DNA from: Tetrapisispora phaffii CBS 4417
Taxonomy: Eukaryota > Ascomycota > Saccharomycetes > Saccharomycetales > Saccharomycetaceae
Reading direction: 5' to 3'
DNA length: 64,000 bases
Assembly (NCBI RefSeq): GCF_000236905.1
Contig: NC_016521.1
Location: 1 to 64,000, forward strand
Shown here: piece by piece, positions 31,988 through 42,139 of the stretch
How positions within the stretch are numbered: the first letter of the stretch is position 1
Layout: each line of letters begins with the position of its first letter
The notes under the pieces: model-generated
Told to the model about the DNA's origin: nothing
Databases searched by the model: none
What the model saw: the letters and a program-made list of their open reading frames with translations, nothing else
Made by a program: the position numbers and the translations under genes

Positions 31988-32321
31988 TTATCGCTTTATT
32001 AATAACCTTCGAACAGTTTCCTCCAGGATAGCATTATCCAATTCACTGAAATTATCCGTAAGTTTGATGAATGGTTCCTTATCATATTTGGCAATGACGT
32101 TGAATAAAAATCTGTTTGATTAGATTCAAGTAAATCGACACCCTGACTATTTAACGAAGCAAAGAGTATTTGGTCAAAGTAGTCGCTAATGTCAATTAAC
32201 AAAACAGGCACGATTGTGGAGTGTACCAATGGCATCTCGTCCTCGAACCATAGTTATTAAAAAGATCTGAAGCCTGGACAATGTATACCCCGAAATTATG
32301 ACAAAAATATTTACAAAGCAT
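31988..32321 (-). pseudogene. Small decayed gene fragment, family unrecognised
   Basis: An ATG at 32319-32321 opens a frame reading CKYFCHNFGVYIVQASDLFNN. After one frame change it continues as EDEMPLVHSTIVPVLLIDIS and LFASLNSQGVDLLESNQTDF, then after a second change near 32100 as FNVIAKYDKEPFIKLTDNFS, ending in LLIKR at a TAA at 31988. The three pieces abut in order and look like about 110 codons of one acidic globular protein. I do not recognise it. It lies directly upstream of the siderophore transporter gene. Confidence 0.45.
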
Positions 32322-34396
32322 CCTTTTACGGTGGAAACTACAACCAGAATACTTTTTCGATATTATGGAGTTTTTCCATTAAAGAGTTATTATGCATCTT
32401 GAACTATATGTGTATGAAGTGAGAGTTTAAAAGTAATATTTCTATATTACATTCGAATTAATTACGGGCATAGAGAAGAGTATTCGAAATTTTCCAACAA
32501 GGTTAATACTAGAAAACTTCCCTTGAATTACTTGATAAAATATACCGTCTTTGTAAATTCCAAATATATGATTAAAAATCGTAAGGTAAACTATTCGTTT
32601 ATAATTAACAAACTTAATATTGCACCTAAGTATGACTTAAATAGGTTCAATCTTCGAAACAAAAAACATATTGATATTGACAGTATTGCACTAAAAAGAC
32701 GAACTTTTTTCAGTAGTAGTTGTAATGCCGAATTGTGATTCATTTATTTTCTACATTCTTGATTATTATATGATAAACACACACCTCAGGCTGTGATAAT
32801 GTCAACAATAGCATGCTACGCTTAGAACCAGTATTAATGAACTAAGATGTCAAACAATAGAAAATCAAGTCTGATTCGTTATAAATGTTTTATTGGCGTA
32901 CACCACCTGAAACCTAAATTTACAAAAGAGGTTGTTCTAAATAGAGCCGGGCATAGTCATTAAACGATGTGCAGTTGTTAATAGTGTATAGATCTAAATT
33001 TGTTAACTCAAAAAAGGACTAATCAAAGTAAATAGATATGATTTTTCTTATTTATCTGCGTAAGCTCAAGATGGTTCTGAAAACTTCTGCTGAATCAGTG
33101 CAGAACCTCTTGTTTCAATTGATTTAGATAAAGTAATAAGGCAACCATTAATTACCTCAGGGAATCAACAATTAAGCAGAATTGGTATTCAAGTTACTAG
33201 TTGTAATTTTAATGACTGGTAGAGTTGGATATTAGAAATGGTTTAGGTTCATTTAATGGGTAAGAAACCGTACCAACATGTATTAGTCTTGTAACATTTT
33301 ACTAATTATGCCTTAGACAAAACTGGGTGCAATTTAAAATTGATGAGACATAAGTTTCCTTCCAATAGGTGAGACTCAAGTGACCCTTTACCACTAGCTA
33401 CAGTGATATATTTTAAAATTTAACATAGACTATCTGAGATGTTCAACTTATTGTAGTGTCTAGACTGTCATCCCGTTTCTTTACAAGACAAGAAACTTTT
33501 TTAATTCATAGTCTGAGGCCTTTTCGAACCCGAATGTTCTTCGTGTTAGACATAAACTAACATAACTTTGTGAAGGGGCCATTGAAATGGTTAAGTGTCT
33601 CTTTGCTAGAACCTCTTGATTGTCTTCAAACTAAATCAAACCCTTCGTCATTAGGATAAAATATAGCTACATTCATACGCACAACTATCTTTAAAAGTTT
33701 TGAAGTGGAGAAGTAATATCCATTGGTTTTTACTCAGTAAATAAGTGACACATGTTTGATTAGTTATGATCCCTTGTTCAGATGATGAACTCTCGAGGTA
33801 ACCATCTTGGATTCCATATAAAATGTTATTGTTTATTTCCGTTAGTCCTGCTATGTGACGTTAAGGAAAACTAAAGTGGCAGAAGCCGCATTATCAAACA
33901 ATTGTGCTCTGAATATATATAATAACAGTTATGAATATTAAAGAAGAAATGTAGAGATTTCGAAACAATACTAAACTATACTCAAACAATGGAAGTTCAG
34001 TTAATTAATTTTTATTCTTAGCGCAATTGAGTAGTAATTGATAATTGAATAATAAATGATCATGATATTTAATATCAATATAGCTTTGAACCGGGCACTA
34101 TAATGATAAATAATCTTTGAAAGTGCAGTTAGAAACGTTATTAATTAAATTGCTTACAGCTCAAGTATCCTGGTTTATAAAAATTCTCAGGCATGAAAAC
34201 TACTACAATGAACTAAGTATTATTTTTCATTTTAATATATTTAATGACACTTCTGGTTATTTGTTACTCCTACATTGTTCTATTGTGCTATTAATAATAT
34301 CATTTATTAATCGGTATTCTATCTATATGTGAATCTATAAAAATGAATAAAAAAATCTATATTCGAATAAACATTGTGTTTAAAGTGTTAAAGAAT
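32322..34396. other. Intergenic between iron-related genes
   Basis: No gene supported. A plus frame at 32523-32738 is Asn/Lys/Ile-rich and probably AT noise. At 33319-33341 the sequence around GGGTGCAATTTAAAA is the same as upstream of the ferric reductase at 39306-39326, which suggests a duplicated promoter whose gene has been lost. Confidence 0.4.
33325..33331 (-). promoter_or_regulatory. Aft1/2-type iron-response core, orphan
   Basis: GGGTGCA here is TGCACCC on the minus strand, the core of the Aft1/2 site (YRCACCC). It is followed by AATTTAAAA exactly as in the ferric reductase promoter site at 39312. The next minus-strand gene is the siderophore transporter, 1.7 kb away, with a gene relic in between. 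It may be a leftover of a lost iron-regulated gene. Confidence 0.4.
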
Positions 34397-35341
34397 TTAA
34401 CATTGAGTGAAAACTGTAACAGTGTTTGTTTCAGTTACGCTCACAACAGCAGTCGTGGTGGTTTCGTCAACCATATAACTAGTAGTAGATATATCAATAT
34501 CACCATCAGCTTCAACAACAGCATCATAAGAGACAATCATTTTCATCATAACACCATGGTATTCTACGCTGGTAGTGTATGCAGCAGGGACAGAAACTGA
34601 TTGAGCAGTAGAACTTGTTTTCGATGACGATACTGATGAAGAAGTAGTAATAGATGAAGATGCTGAGGATGAGGCTGAACCTAATGAAGATGAGGATGGA
34701 CCTGATGAAGATGAGACTAGAACTGATGAAGAACCTGGGGTTCTCATGAAGTAAATGGTAGTGGTAGTGGTGAGGTCATCAGTACCGACAGCGGTGGTGA
34801 TTAAGGAAGAGTACAAATCATCGTAAGAACCGGTCCAGGCAGTAAGGGAAGTAGTACGGACAATGTGAGCTGGTGTCTTGACATAGTAGATAACATTTTG
34901 AGTTTCAATACCGTCAGCACCAGTGACAATGGCAACGGAAGTGTCATAAGTAGTGGTGTATGTGAAACCACCGTTTCTTAAATCAGTAGAGAAGCTGACT
35001 GGACCTGGGGTTCTCATGAAGTAAATGGTAGTGGTAGTGGTGAGGTCATCAGTACCGACAGCGGTGGTGATTAAGGAAGAGTACAAATCATCGTAAGAAC
35101 CGGTCCAGGCAGTAAGGGAAGTAGTACGGACAATGTGAGCTGGTGTCTTGACATAGTAGATAACATTTTGAGTTTCAATACCGTCAGCACCAGTGACATT
35201 GGCAATGGAAGTGTCATAAGTAGTGGTATAAGTGAAACCACCGTTTCCTAAAACGGTAGAAAATTCAGTTACTGTTTCTGTAGCGGCTTTAATTAAAGCT
35301 GGAAATATCACAGCTGATAATGCAAATAAATTCATTTGCAT
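34397..35341 (-). CDS. Small flocculin-repeat cell-wall protein
   Basis: 314 aa, starting MQMNLFALSAVIFPALIKAA, a signal peptide. Residues about 24-205 are two 90-residue repeats rich in Thr and Tyr (TYTTTYDTS, VTGADGIETQ, VKTPAHIVRTTSLTAWTGSY, TTTTTIYFMRTPG), which match the repeat style of FLO-type flocculins (WTG-x-Y/F, VTG-x-(N/D)G, RTP). A Ser-rich stretch of about 40 residues follows, and the protein ends in VSVTETNTVTVFTQC. No PA14 lectin domain is present and no hydrophobic GPI-attachment tail follows, so it is either a secreted or disulfide-linked wall protein or a 3'-truncated flocculin. The two repeat copies are nearly identical at DNA level, so repeat number is likely to vary between strains. 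It sits between the two iron-uptake genes. Confidence 0.75.
   Translation of the reverse strand: MQMNLFALSAVIFPALIKAATETVTEFSTVLGNGGFTYTTTYDTSIANVTGADGIETQNVIYYVKTPAHIVRTTSLTAWTGSYDDLYSSLITTAVGTDDLTTTTTIYFMRTPGPVSFSTDLRNGGFTYTTTYDTSVAIVTGADGIETQNVIYYVKTPAHIVRTTSLTAWTGSYDDLYSSLITTAVGTDDLTTTTTIYFMRTPGSSSVLVSSSSGPSSSSLGSASSSASSSITTSSSVSSSKTSSTAQSVSVPAAYTTSVEYHGVMMKMIVSYDAVVEADGDIDISTTSYMVDETTTTAVVSVTETNTVTVFTQC
34733..35272 (-). repeat. Two tandem 270-bp (90-codon) repeats inside the flocculin-like gene
   Basis: Bases 34733-35002 and 35003-35272 are near-identical, differing at scattered single bases outside a long identical core. The unit is in frame (90 codons), so recombination between copies changes protein length without breaking the frame. 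Confidence 0.85.
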
Positions 35342-36819
35342 TTTTGTTATCCTTTTGTTAATATTTAACTCTCTAATTATCGTCTTTAAGTAACAACAAA
35401 ATATCAGGAAAATATATATATTTTGATTTCAGTAATATAACAATGAGAAAGTAAAATTATGTCTTGTTTATATATAAATCGATGACATTTTGCGTAAAGG
35501 ATCTCAACAAATTTAAATACAGAGTAGCGCCAATTACTACACCAAAAAGTAGGTAAATTGAAAAACACATGTAGTGGTATCTTAGAAATAAACCTCCAAA
35601 CGACTGCAAAATGATCTGGTAAATAATTGTATTGATTTGAAAGGTAGTCTATAATCAAATTTACCGTAGAATTTGTGAAAATGCAATAATTGAGTTCTCA
35701 ATATATCACCCATTCGTCATCAAGCGAACAAAACTGTAAAATTCCATGTTTCTGTTTACAAATAATAATTGCTGATGTTGTCCTTATCTTCCTTCACATC
35801 TTCTCAGCTTTCGAAATGCAAACGATTCAAAATATAAAAACAATCGTGAATATGTACCATCCTTGAGTTTTAATTCTGCTTAAAATAATATCGATACCAA
35901 AAGTCATTTTAATCGTCGTTAAAAACTTCGTTTTTTGGTCCTCACTGACCTCTAAAATATTATAAATTTCAGAATGTGTTTAATGAATCCTGTAATCGTA
36001 TAGTATATAGATATGATTACAATCGTTCCTAGAGATGGAACTATCTTGATCTTAGTATCTTTCATTAATCGTTACAGGTGCCTTTCCTAAACGAACAAGT
36101 CGTACCTTGTCCTTTTCGATGCGATGAGATCGCGAAATCGGAAGAAGTGAAAAATTTTGAATGGAAAGAATTTAGTACCTAAACGAGATGACATTGAGAT
36201 CTGGAGATTGTGACTGTATTTTGTTATATTGTATCAAGTAAATGCTGTTTGACGCTAATTACATTTACTTGTTCTCGATAGAAAACCTTGGGGTGAATGT
36301 ACATTAGAGAACCTGAACGAGACTCCATTTAGACCACCCTCTGAGATACATAAGGAATATATAGGGCTGGTTAAGTTCTTTCATATGTTCGATACGAAAG
36401 AACTAGATTACATTTTGTGTACTGCTTCAGAATATGTTACCATATATACCATAATGATTAGTAGTACGTATGATTCAGTATTGAATATTTTTTTTTTGCC
36501 ATATTTTACTAAACTGTGTAAGATGTTTCTATACAGTTCATTATTGAGATCGTAAGAATAACTGACTTGGATCATTCCGTATAAATTCTATTTTATTGAC
36601 TAGAACAGATTATTATAGCTAGAGCAAGTTAATGTAGCGATATGACCTAGACGATTTTATTTCGATTTGGCGTTATTTACTCTCTTTATGCTTCAAATTA
36701 TATGAATTGATACAATTAAATTTTTTAAAAAATTAGAATTATCTTCTTGAACAGCACATTGAATGCACAATAAATAGTGCTGTTATACTTGTGGGACTAT
36801 GCTGGGTAAATATTGCTTT
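35342..36819. other. Intergenic
   Basis: Promoter of the flocculin-like gene, then AT-rich DNA. No gene supported; the minus frame at 35404-35658 has no family features. No tRNA or repeat recognised. Confidence 0.4.
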
Positions 36820-38970
36820 TCACCATACTTGGTATTCTTCAAAATAATGTACAACCTTCTCTGGATGATATATCATCAACTGAGCAGTACTATTACGAAT
36901 ACCATCGACAAAAGCTGGAGGAGTGCACGCTAGTATTGCTAAGGAGCCTTCCAAAGCAAACTCTTCTTTTAATATTTCAGTTGTATTAGGTCTACCATTA
37001 TGAAAAGTTGCAAAAGTTGACAGTTGTTGTTCAAATTCAGAAACTGAGTTGCTAAATATACTTACTGAATCTCGGCTCCCGTAATCATCTGAAACCAAAG
37101 ATAGATCATCTAATTCTATTGGTTCTGCTCTTGGCTTTGTGATGTATATTAACACTTCAATCGAAGTATTTTCTAACATAAATAACTGATTTTTGTAGGA
37201 AAGTAGAAATGAGAGTTCTCTGGCTGAGATTATTAATTTGATTCTTTTTTTCATTTCAGACGAAAACTTCTTTGATAATTCAATGGCATGCATTAAAGGA
37301 CCTGGTATACCACTACCTCCAGCATATATGAGTATGTTATCAAATCTATGAACATGTGCACTTGAACCATATGGTCCCTCTAATGATACTTTCATCATAT
37401 AATTTCCACCAGCGTCGTTAATCTTCTTATGTAGACGCCTTGTTAAACCTGTTTTGGCTTTTATAATAATTATAATTTCATTTCCAAGATCCATTACGGT
37501 AAAAGGATGAGATTGCCAAAATATTAAAGGATCCATAAAATATGCAAACACATATTGACCTGGTTCACAATGCCATTGCTTTCCATTCTTAGGGATATTT
37601 ATATGTATCATATCCTCCCCTCTTGTTTGAAGTTTTGCTATAGGAAAACCAAAAGTAATAATCCGTGCTATTCTAAATATTCTTTCGGTGATCCATATAA
37701 CCATAGCTGAAATAATCCAATCTTTCCAGCCAATGTGTTCTACATGTTTCCAACAACTGTAAAAGAATAAACTAGCCATCAATATATGGGTATATAAAAA
37801 TGTCTCATAATAGTGTTTCCTCAAAAAGCCAAAAGACATAATTATTATTATGCAACCAAAAAATATCGCCGCTACACCAAATCTCCAAAATGATAACTTA
37901 TTTGAGGAAATGAATGTTTGATTCAACATTGCATATACTGAGTACGAAATTCCATGAAGCATGGCATCGAGTATCATCATTCTACCAATCCATTTATGAA
38001 GTGTAACGAATGTTGAATAAGTAAATCCTGTTAAGTGCATAAATAAATTGTTCCTTACACTGAACAAAATGATTAATGGGAAATGTGCAAAAGCTAAAAT
38101 GCCAGTCCTGTCAGCGAAATAACGTGCTACTTGGATTCCTCTGCTTTTGAATATAATATTATATGGATCAAATTCATATGAAATAAACAACACTATTAAA
38201 TGCAAAATAAGATACCCACATAGCATCATAGCTTCGCATGATGTCGGTAACAGACCTGTTATGTATCTGTTAAAGGTAAAATAATCGGCATGCTTATGAA
38301 ATAAAGTTGGGATGATGAACCTTCCTCTAAATTTATTGATTAATTTATACTTATGAAATAGCAACTTGAATGCATTAAAGTTTAAGAAATTTATAATACT
38401 TATAAGTGTTATAACAAATGCAAAATAAAAGCAAATAGCTAAACCGAAGTCTTGGCTTGTGTCTAAATTTCTTGAGAACCCATGGTATGCATGACCAAGT
38501 CTCCGCAGCTTCTTCACAGAAACTTTTATAGGATGATAGAAGATCTCGTCAGTGTTATCTTCGATCGATGCAATGTCCGCTAGGAATTTTGTGCCATTTT
38601 CTATACCAAAGTAATATTGCTCTAAACTGATATTTGCAGATCTCTTATCGACATAGGAGCATAATACTTGGACGTACAGAAGACTCTTTTCAAATGTGGA
38701 TACCTGTTTCGTTTCCGTAGTTACTTCTAAATTAATCATATCCTGAATACACATAGCCCAAGAGTCAAATGCTGGAGGATATTGACAAATCAAAGCATAA
38801 TAAGCCGTATGTTCATGATCAAACCCCCAATTTAGTGTGTTCAGATGTGCTGCACAAGATGCAACAGCATTGTGTTCCCAAACATCTTTTCTGGCAGTTT
38901 TCAGAGGAATCTTCTCATCGCAAAAAGCAACTATACTGTTCACTATCAAAAGAAAAGCAATTAAAAGCAT
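36820..38970 (-). CDS. Ferric/cupric reductase, FRE family
   Basis: 716 aa, ATG at 38968-38970, with a signal peptide at residues 1-18. An extracellular N-terminal domain with several cysteines (to about 170) leads to the membrane ferric-reductase core. Four haem-ligand-type histidines are visible at H325, H339, H395 and H409. The FAD-binding motif HPFTVMD is at 488-494, and the NADPH-binding motifs GPYGS (532-536) and GGSGIPG (551-557) follow. The protein ends in an aromatic tail. It moves electrons from cytosolic NADPH across the membrane to reduce Fe(III), siderophore iron or Cu(II). Length and domain order match Fre2-Fre6. The perfect Aft1/2-type site 342 bp upstream suggests induction by iron starvation. 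The siderophore transporter at 29722 is a plausible partner, since many siderophores must be reduced for iron release. Confidence 0.92.
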   Translation of the reverse strand: MLLIAFLLIVNSIVAFCDEKIPLKTARKDVWEHNAVASCAAHLNTLNWGFDHEHTAYYALICQYPPAFDSWAMCIQDMINLEVTTETKQVSTFEKSLLYVQVLCSYVDKRSANISLEQYYFGIENGTKFLADIASIEDNTDEIFYHPIKVSVKKLRRLGHAYHGFSRNLDTSQDFGLAICFYFAFVITLISIINFLNFNAFKLLFHKYKLINKFRGRFIIPTLFHKHADYFTFNRYITGLLPTSCEAMMLCGYLILHLIVLFISYEFDPYNIIFKSRGIQVARYFADRTGILAFAHFPLIILFSVRNNLFMHLTGFTYSTFVTLHKWIGRMMILDAMLHGISYSVYAMLNQTFISSNKLSFWRFGVAAIFFGCIIIIMSFGFLRKHYYETFLYTHILMASLFFYSCWKHVEHIGWKDWIISAMVIWITERIFRIARIITFGFPIAKLQTRGEDMIHINIPKNGKQWHCEPGQYVFAYFMDPLIFWQSHPFTVMDLGNEIIIIIKAKTGLTRRLHKKINDAGGNYMMKVSLEGPYGSSAHVHRFDNILIYAGGSGIPGPLMHAIELSKKFSSEMKKRIKLIISARELSFLLSYKNQLFMLENTSIEVLIYITKPRAEPIELDDLSLVSDDYGSRDSVSIFSNSVSEFEQQLSTFATFHNGRPNTTEILKEEFALEGSLAILACTPPAFVDGIRNSTAQLMIYHPEKVVHYFEEYQVW

Positions 38971-39311
38971 AACAAAACCAATTCTATGGTATCCAAAATA
39001 ACCTCTAAATATATGATTGCTCTTAAATCTCTATAATTTTGTATTTTGCAAAACGGGTAAAGGTGTAGGGTATGATCTCTCAGTATAGTAGTTTCTCTAT
39101 CAACATCAAATGTTTCGATCACTAAATGCAAAACTAGTTACCGATATTTCATAACACACCAAGATGCATGTGAATATACTGTTACGGTAGCAAGCAGGCT
39201 CATTAGTAACCGTAAGACTGAGATTTATTTAAACATATCTAGTTAATCAAAGTATCTTATACTTTCAAATATTGAGATTTGTAACGAATGCTCATCGGAT
39301 TTTTCAAAATT

Positions 39312-39319
39312 GGGTGCAA
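39312..39319 (-). promoter_or_regulatory. Aft1/2-type iron-response element upstream of the FRE gene
   Basis: On the minus strand the sequence is TTGCACCCA, a perfect match to the Aft1/2 consensus YRCACCCR, about 342 bp upstream of the FRE start codon and on its coding strand. FRE genes are known Aft1 targets in S. cerevisiae. The same core plus AATTTAAAA flank occurs at 33325. Confidence 0.65.
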
Positions 39320-39617
39320 TTTAAAAAATCTTAACTGAGACTACAAAAGTATAAAAACAATCACTTTTAGATGTTAACTGGGCGCCCATTGGTTGTAAGT
39401 TTCTTGACCTCTAAAGTCACAAAGTGGTCTTCATCTTATGAGGCATAACAGTTCAGACTTTCCCCAACCTCAAGTAGGTATTTTTTAAAAGCAAAAGGTG
39501 CTAGGATGAATACATTGTTGAAAAATGCAGAACAAACGCAGAGAGACTCTTGAATAATAAAAATCTATATTTGTGGATATATAATATATGAAAGTTACAA
39601 GTTGCTGAGTAATGTTC

Positions 39618-40814
39618 TTAATTTAGGTCTGCAACTACCTGTGACCAATTGGAGTGCTTTGTTCTGCCGTATTGGATGTCGGCGATCCAGGAGGCTACTT
39701 GTTTAGTTAAAGCACCAGATTGCTCACCTGGTAACAATGGAACGTTAATCAAACTGTCTTTCCAACCGATCTCTTTAATTGGTGACACAACTGCAGCTGT
39801 TCCTGAACCAAAAGCTTCTATTAACTCACCTTTAGCAGCTCTTTCAGCTACTTCATGGATTGAGTAGTAACGTTCATTGATTTCCCATTCATTAGGGTTT
39901 AGATTTTCTCTAGCTAAGGTTAATACAGAATCTCTGGTAACACCTTCCAGAATGGTACCATCTAATGGAGCAGTAACCAATTCTTTCTTACCCGTTTTTG
40001 AATTCTTAAATGCAAAGAAAACGTTCATTGTGCCGACTTCAGTGATGTACTTTTCTGGACCGAACAACCATAGATTCTGTTGGAAACCTCTGGAAGCGGC
40101 TTGTAATTGTGGTAAAATACATGGAGCATAATTAGCACCTAGTTTTTTGTCACCGACACCACCTGGCCAAGCTCTAGTAGCATAGTCTGTGGCTTCCAGT
40201 CTGACGGCCTTGAAACCAGTTTTATAATATGGACCTACTGGGGAATTGATAACGAATAACATGGCCTTGTCAGGGACACCAACACCAAGAGTGTCGGTAG
40301 TACCAATCAACGTAGGTCTAATATATAGTGAATAACCTTGGCCTTGTGGTACCAAATGCTTGTCTTGCTCGATTAACTTACCGATCAACTTAACTAACTC
40401 ATCGCTGTTAAATGTTGGCAAACAGATTCTTGCTGCAGATTTGTTCATTCTCTTCATGTTCATATCAGGTCTGAATAAAGTGATTTTGTTATCTGGGGTT
40501 CTATAGGCCTTCATACCTTCGAATAATTCAAACCCATAGTGAAACACACAAGATGCTGGATCCAGAGATAAGTTGCCGTAAGGTTTAATAACTGGATTAG
40601 CCCAACCTTTCTTAGCATCCCACTCGATTGTCAACATATGATCAGTGAACGTGCTACCGAACACCAGTTGGTCATTTGGTTTTGGAGAGGATTTTTCACT
40701 GACCTGTTTCACAATCAATTTGGAAGCATCTAATTCAGCTAACTTTCTAACAGAATAAAATCTCTTCGAACCTGCAAAAACAGTCTGACTCCTAAAAAAT
40801 TGGTTTCTTAGCAT
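39618..40814 (-). CDS. BAT1: Branched-chain amino acid aminotransferase, mitochondrial type
   Basis: 398 aa from the ATG at 40812-40814; the frame is open a little further upstream but only through a TTG. It transfers the amino group between glutamate and the keto acids of Leu, Ile and Val, the last step of their synthesis. The PLP lysine lies in GVGDKKLGANYAP (second Lys, about residue 224). Other class-IV landmarks are FHYGFELFEGMKAYR, SLYIRPT, TEVGTMNVFF and the C-terminal EAFGSGTAAVVSPI. The first 20 residues (LRNQFFRSQTVFAGSKRFYS) form a basic, hydroxylated mitochondrial presequence, so it corresponds to the mitochondrial form. Neighbours match the YHR208W/YJR148W region, where BAT1 and BAT2 are ohnologues; only one is present here. 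A Leu3-like site lies about 310 bp upstream. Confidence 0.92.
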   Translation of the reverse strand: MLRNQFFRSQTVFAGSKRFYSVRKLAELDASKLIVKQVSEKSSPKPNDQLVFGSTFTDHMLTIEWDAKKGWANPVIKPYGNLSLDPASCVFHYGFELFEGMKAYRTPDNKITLFRPDMNMKRMNKSAARICLPTFNSDELVKLIGKLIEQDKHLVPQGQGYSLYIRPTLIGTTDTLGVGVPDKAMLFVINSPVGPYYKTGFKAVRLEATDYATRAWPGGVGDKKLGANYAPCILPQLQAASRGFQQNLWLFGPEKYITEVGTMNVFFAFKNSKTGKKELVTAPLDGTILEGVTRDSVLTLARENLNPNEWEINERYYSIHEVAERAAKGELIEAFGSGTAAVVSPIKEIGWKDSLINVPLLPGEQSGALTKQVASWIADIQYGRTKHSNWSQVVADLN

Positions 40815-41089
40815 CTTCAAAAACCGTAACTATTCGTGAATTGGGGAGTATATGAGAACGCAAAAGGAGCCTTTACTTAATGAGTACAATTCAATTACAC
40901 TCGATTTTAAACTGGTCGTTATAAAAACAAAAACAGTATGAACCCAATTGTCAAATTTGCACCATTGACAGATCTATCCGCCTTCCTGGCTCTTATATAT
41001 ATGTGTGTCTGGGTACAACAGATCAAAGGAACTGGTGAACGTTTCTCGATGACTAACTTCTTGAGATCGAATTTTCACCTTCTGAGCAG

Positions 41090-41240
41090 CTGAGCTTTAA
41101 GGCTGGAAAATTCCCTCAAGGCCGCTTCCGGGCCTGTAGTCGCCGGTCGCCGGTTTGCCAGGCACCTGGGACCTGGGACGCTGGGACGCTGGGACACTAG
41201 GACACTGTCATCTGGTATCTAGGAGCTGCTACGTCACAAT
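41090..41240. promoter_or_regulatory. GC-rich promoter island of the BAT gene with Leu3-like site and 8-bp tandem repeats
   Basis: A GC-rich patch in AT-rich DNA. CCGCTTCCGG at 41122-41131 fits the Leu3 pattern CCG-N4-CGG. GCCGGTCGCCGG follows at 41142-41153 with a one-base-longer spacer. Leu3 control of BAT1 is established in S. cerevisiae, so placement about 310 bp upstream of this BAT start is meaningful. Bases 41166-41210 are five tandem units of about 8 bp (TGGGACGC, with TGGGACAC and TAGGACAC variants), a minisatellite. Confidence 0.5.
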
Positions 41241-41392
41241 ATCCGGTGACAGTGTTATTGTTCGTGGCATTGCTGAGGTCGTGGTGCGTGCAGATATCTA
41301 TTTACATGGTTCTTATATCTACAAATATATATGATATGTCTTTGGGGTAAACTGTAAAAACTATCTAGCGAGATACAAGCTATGACGCTAAA

Positions 41393-42139
41393 TCAAGTCG
41401 AGAAGGTCCCGCGAGCTGACACGAGCTTTCTCTCTCCAGTCTGGTCAAGCATTTCAATGGATAATTTGATGTTGTTGCCGAACTCTTCGACTTTGGTGGT
41501 GCGAACTACAACGAATTGATTGGCTAAAGTTGGGAGCTTGTAAGACACCGTGATGTCCTTTATGCCCTTTGGTACCTTGTTCTTGATCAGTTTCACACTC
41601 TCTCTCATCTGGTCCTCGATAACAGTGGCAAGGATCCCACCGTGGATCAAGAACGGATACCCAGTCAATTTCATGCCCAGGTGGTATATTCCAATCGTCT
41701 CTTTAGTCTTTGGGTCGTAATAGAACTTAGGTGGAATAGCAATGGCACCAGGAACACTTAAAGTATCCGATATTAATTTTTTGCCCTCGGTTGTGTCCTT
41801 ATTCGAATTAGCTACAGAACTGCTGTTTTCTTTGTATTGCACTGGGAAAACTTCATGGTACCCCTTAGCCTCAAGTCCTTTGACAACGTCTAAGTTCATT
41901 AGTCTGTTGGTCAAATTTAATTTGTATTTATTAACTTCTTCGCTGTCCGAAGGTAGCTTATCGTATCTCCAATATGCTACCAGGTCGGTGTATGTCATAT
42001 GTTGGGTTAGTAACCATCCGCTAAAGAAACTGACCCCAAATACAGTATATGGAATCCATCTCCTTCTAGGAGCATTCGTCACAAACTTTGTCTGAGTATA
42101 CGTTCTCTTGAACAATTGTCCAACAGATCTTCTAAACAT
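41393..42139 (-). CDS. Mitochondrial hotdog-fold thioesterase-like protein (FMP10/MRX3-like)
   Basis: 248 aa from the ATG at 42137-42139; upstream codons are open but contain only a TTG. A basic N-terminus (FRRSVGQLFKRTYTQTKF) looks like a mitochondrial presequence. It is followed by one hydrophobic helix (WIPYTVFGVSFFSGWLLT) and a charged linker. The C-terminal half carries YHLGMKLTGYPFLIHGGILATVIEDQM, the HGG-x-L-x-x-x-x-(E/D)D signature of PaaI/THEM-type hotdog thioesterases, with a beta-rich end. Length and layout recall the uncharacterised yeast mitochondrial proteins Fmp10 and Mrx3, but I cannot tell which. The likely role is acyl-CoA hydrolysis or acyl binding at the inner membrane; this is inferred from the fold motif. 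Confidence 0.7.
   Translation of the reverse strand: MFRRSVGQLFKRTYTQTKFVTNAPRRRWIPYTVFGVSFFSGWLLTQHMTYTDLVAYWRYDKLPSDSEEVNKYKLNLTNRLMNLDVVKGLEAKGYHEVFPVQYKENSSSVANSNKDTTEGKKLISDTLSVPGAIAIPPKFYYDPKTKETIGIYHLGMKLTGYPFLIHGGILATVIEDQMRESVKLIKNKVPKGIKDITVSYKLPTLANQFVVVRTTKVEEFGNNIKLSIEMLDQTGERKLVSARGTFST

Noticed and set aside
40815..40820. Longer BAT start
   Set aside because: The codon is TTG; the ATG at 40812-40814 gives a complete presequence.
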